DNA of 64,000 nt from Flavobacterium aquatile LMG 4008 = ATCC 11947 (lineage in GTDB: Bacteria > Bacteroidota > Bacteroidia > Flavobacteriales > Flavobacteriaceae): positions 1-64,000 of the forward strand of contig NZ_JRHH01000006.1 of the NCBI RefSeq assembly GCF_000757385.1, in the 5' to 3' direction. This document shows, piece by piece, positions 62,723 through 64,000 of this stretch. The notes beneath the pieces were generated by a model. That model was not told the origin of the DNA. It made no database searches and saw only the letters and a list, made by a program, of their open reading frames with translations. The position numbers and the translations under genes were made by a program. Positions within the stretch are counted from its first letter, which is position 1, and every line of letters starts with the position of its first letter.

Positions 62723-64000
62723 ATGAGAAGTCTTGCTTTTTTAAAAACCTATATTGTACCACTTTTTATATTGTTAGTTGTTAGTTCATGTAAAAATGAA
62801 TTTTCAGGTAATGATTACACCGCATATTTTGGAGGAGAGATTGAAAATCCGTCGTCTAGATACGTTCTTTTTTGCAAAAACAATAAGGTAATAGACTCCA
62901 TAAAGCTGAAAGAGGACAATACTTTTTTTGTCAAATTTGACTCGCTAACTCCTGGTTTATATACGTTTAAAAACAATCCCGAATATCAATATGTTTATTT
63001 TGATAAGAACGATAGTTTGATGGTCAATATCAACTCAAAAGAATTTGATGAGTCGATGGTTTTTTGTGGTCGCGGTTACGAAAAAAACAATTTCTTAATT
63101 GAAATGTATTTGAGAAACGAAAAAGACAGAAATGGTTTGTTCGAAGCTTTCAATTATGACTTTGCTAAATTTGATAAAGCCTTAAGCAAACTCTTTGTTG
63201 CCAACCAAAAATACTACGAAACACAAAAAGAAGCTGTAAACTGGAACGATGAATTTGACGTGTATGCCAAAGCATCATTAGATTTTCCTAATTACACACT
63301 AAAAGAAATATATCCTTACGTTCATAAAATGCGTACCGGAAAAGATGTCATTGAGAAACTTCCGCAAGACTATTACGGTTTTAGAGATGAAATTGATTAC
63401 AACAACGAAGCCTTAACCAATTTTTCTCCGTTTGTGATGTATTTAAGTCACATGTTGAGTAATATGGCGGAGATAAAATACCATAATCATTACTCGAATG
63501 CCGATTTAGCTTTAAAAACAAACATCAATAAACTCAACATCACCGATTCTATAATTAAAAACGAAAAAGTTAAAAACATTGTGCTTAACACGATTGCTTT
63601 TAATTATTTGTTGGAAGATCAAAACATGATGAACAACAATTTGTTTTTAGACACCTATCATAAATATTCTACCGATAAAAGTCAGAAAAACGAAATTGTA
63701 AAAATTGGAAACGCCATTCAGTTACTAAAACCACATTTTGATTTACCTAGAGTTAATTTAGTAGATTTGAACGGCAAAACGGTTTCCTCTTCTAATTTAA
63801 TTACAAAAAATACCGTATTCTTCTTTTGGTCGTCAAATGCAAAATCACATTTAACCGAAGTACACAAAAAAGTAATTGATTACGAGAAAAAATACCCTGA
63901 ATTCAATTTTATCGCTATCAATTTGCACGATAAAGAACACAAATGGAAAGAAACATTATCCAACTATGATTTTAAAGGAATTCAGCAATACCACTGCGCC
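62723..64000 (+). CDS. Thioredoxin-like (TlpA-type) lipoprotein, 3' end outside window
   Basis: The frame is open from ATG 62723 to the window end (426 codons). It begins with a lipoprotein signal (RSLAFLKTYIVPLFILLVVSSC), then a beta-rich start (DYTAYFGGEIENPSSRYVLF), a helical middle part and, from about residue 345, the thioredoxin-like fold: LPRVNLVDLNGKTVSSSNL, VFFFWSSNAKSHL, FIAINLHDKEHKWKETL. The WCxxC active site of TlpA is replaced by SSNAKSH, so the visible part has no redox pair. This plan (DUF4369-like start plus AhpC/TlpA domain) is common for periplasmic lipoproteins of Bacteroidota. The last residues are not visible. Confidence 0.82.
   Translation, partial: MRSLAFLKTYIVPLFILLVVSSCKNEFSGNDYTAYFGGEIENPSSRYVLFCKNNKVIDSIKLKEDNTFFVKFDSLTPGLYTFKNNPEYQYVYFDKNDSLMVNINSKEFDESMVFCGRGYEKNNFLIEMYLRNEKDRNGLFEAFNYDFAKFDKALSKLFVANQKYYETQKEAVNWNDEFDVYAKASLDFPNYTLKEIYPYVHKMRTGKDVIEKLPQDYYGFRDEIDYNNEALTNFSPFVMYLSHMLSNMAEIKYHNHYSNADLALKTNINKLNITDSIIKNEKVKNIVLNTIAFNYLLEDQNMMNNNLFLDTYHKYSTDKSQKNEIVKIGNAIQLLKPHFDLPRVNLVDLNGKTVSSSNLITKNTVFFFWSSNAKSHLTEVHKKVIDYEKKYPEFNFIAINLHDKEHKWKETLSNYDFKGIQQYHCA

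Overview
The window looks like chromosomal DNA of a Flavobacterium-type member of the Bacteroidota. It is AT-rich, most starts lack a Shine-Dalgarno box, many promoters show the Bacteroidota -7 box TAnnTTTG, and there is type IX secretion hardware (CHU_C-type sorting domain, PorP/SprF, an OmpA/TPR/PD40 partner). Other markers are a fused branched-chain 2-oxoacid dehydrogenase E1, two-component genes of flavobacterial style and several families of short interspersed repeats typical of these genomes. No rRNA, tRNA, CRISPR array, integrase or transposase was seen.

Layout. 1-4.9 kb: 3' end of a giant surface adhesin (broken by a frame change near base 1065) followed by its PorP/SprF and OmpA-like partners. 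5-9.7 kb: uvrA, an acetyltransferase, a DinB-like protein and a LOG-family protein. 9.7-14.9 kb: a three-gene operon of MBOAT acyltransferase, SGNH-like protein and a catalytically dead M1-peptidase-like outer-membrane protein. 15-17.5 kb: fused E1. 17.5-18.6 kb: an array of nested palindromes and a lipoprotein gene flanked by inverted repeats. 18.7-24 kb: outer-membrane protein, two tandem coiled-coil paralogues, hutG and a DEAD-box helicase. 24-29.5 kb (minus strand): TPR hybrid histidine kinase, ettA and a class V aminotransferase.

29.6-37.7 kb is the least ordinary block. A minus-strand signalling operon (131-aa protein, 7-TM protein, histidine kinase, NarL-type regulator) stands back to back with a plus-strand group: three related proteins of a family I cannot name, a KEIRWFF/KLREG protein and a leaderless amidase with SH3 domains. 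37.8-49.4 kb is mostly housekeeping: selO, DUF1801/SRPBCC/VOC genes, an S41 protease, glmM, acpH-like, ggt, an AlkD-like gene, a ClC channel and a Tudor-like protein. 49.5-57.4 kb holds a CAP lipoprotein, pdxH, rnz, two small 2-TM proteins, a STAS-like protein, pyrB, pyrR, a pirin and a second ABC-F protein with one degenerate ATP site. 57.7-61.6 kb carries a 1286-aa nuclease-STAND NTPase resembling Avs-type antiphage proteins. The end holds a 21-bp minisatellite, a histidine-kinase dimerisation-domain-only protein and the start of a thioredoxin-like lipoprotein that runs off the window.

Best candidates for something undescribed are the 32.2-37.7 kb locus (with or without its divergent signalling operon) and the single-gene nuclease-STAND protein at 57.7 kb.
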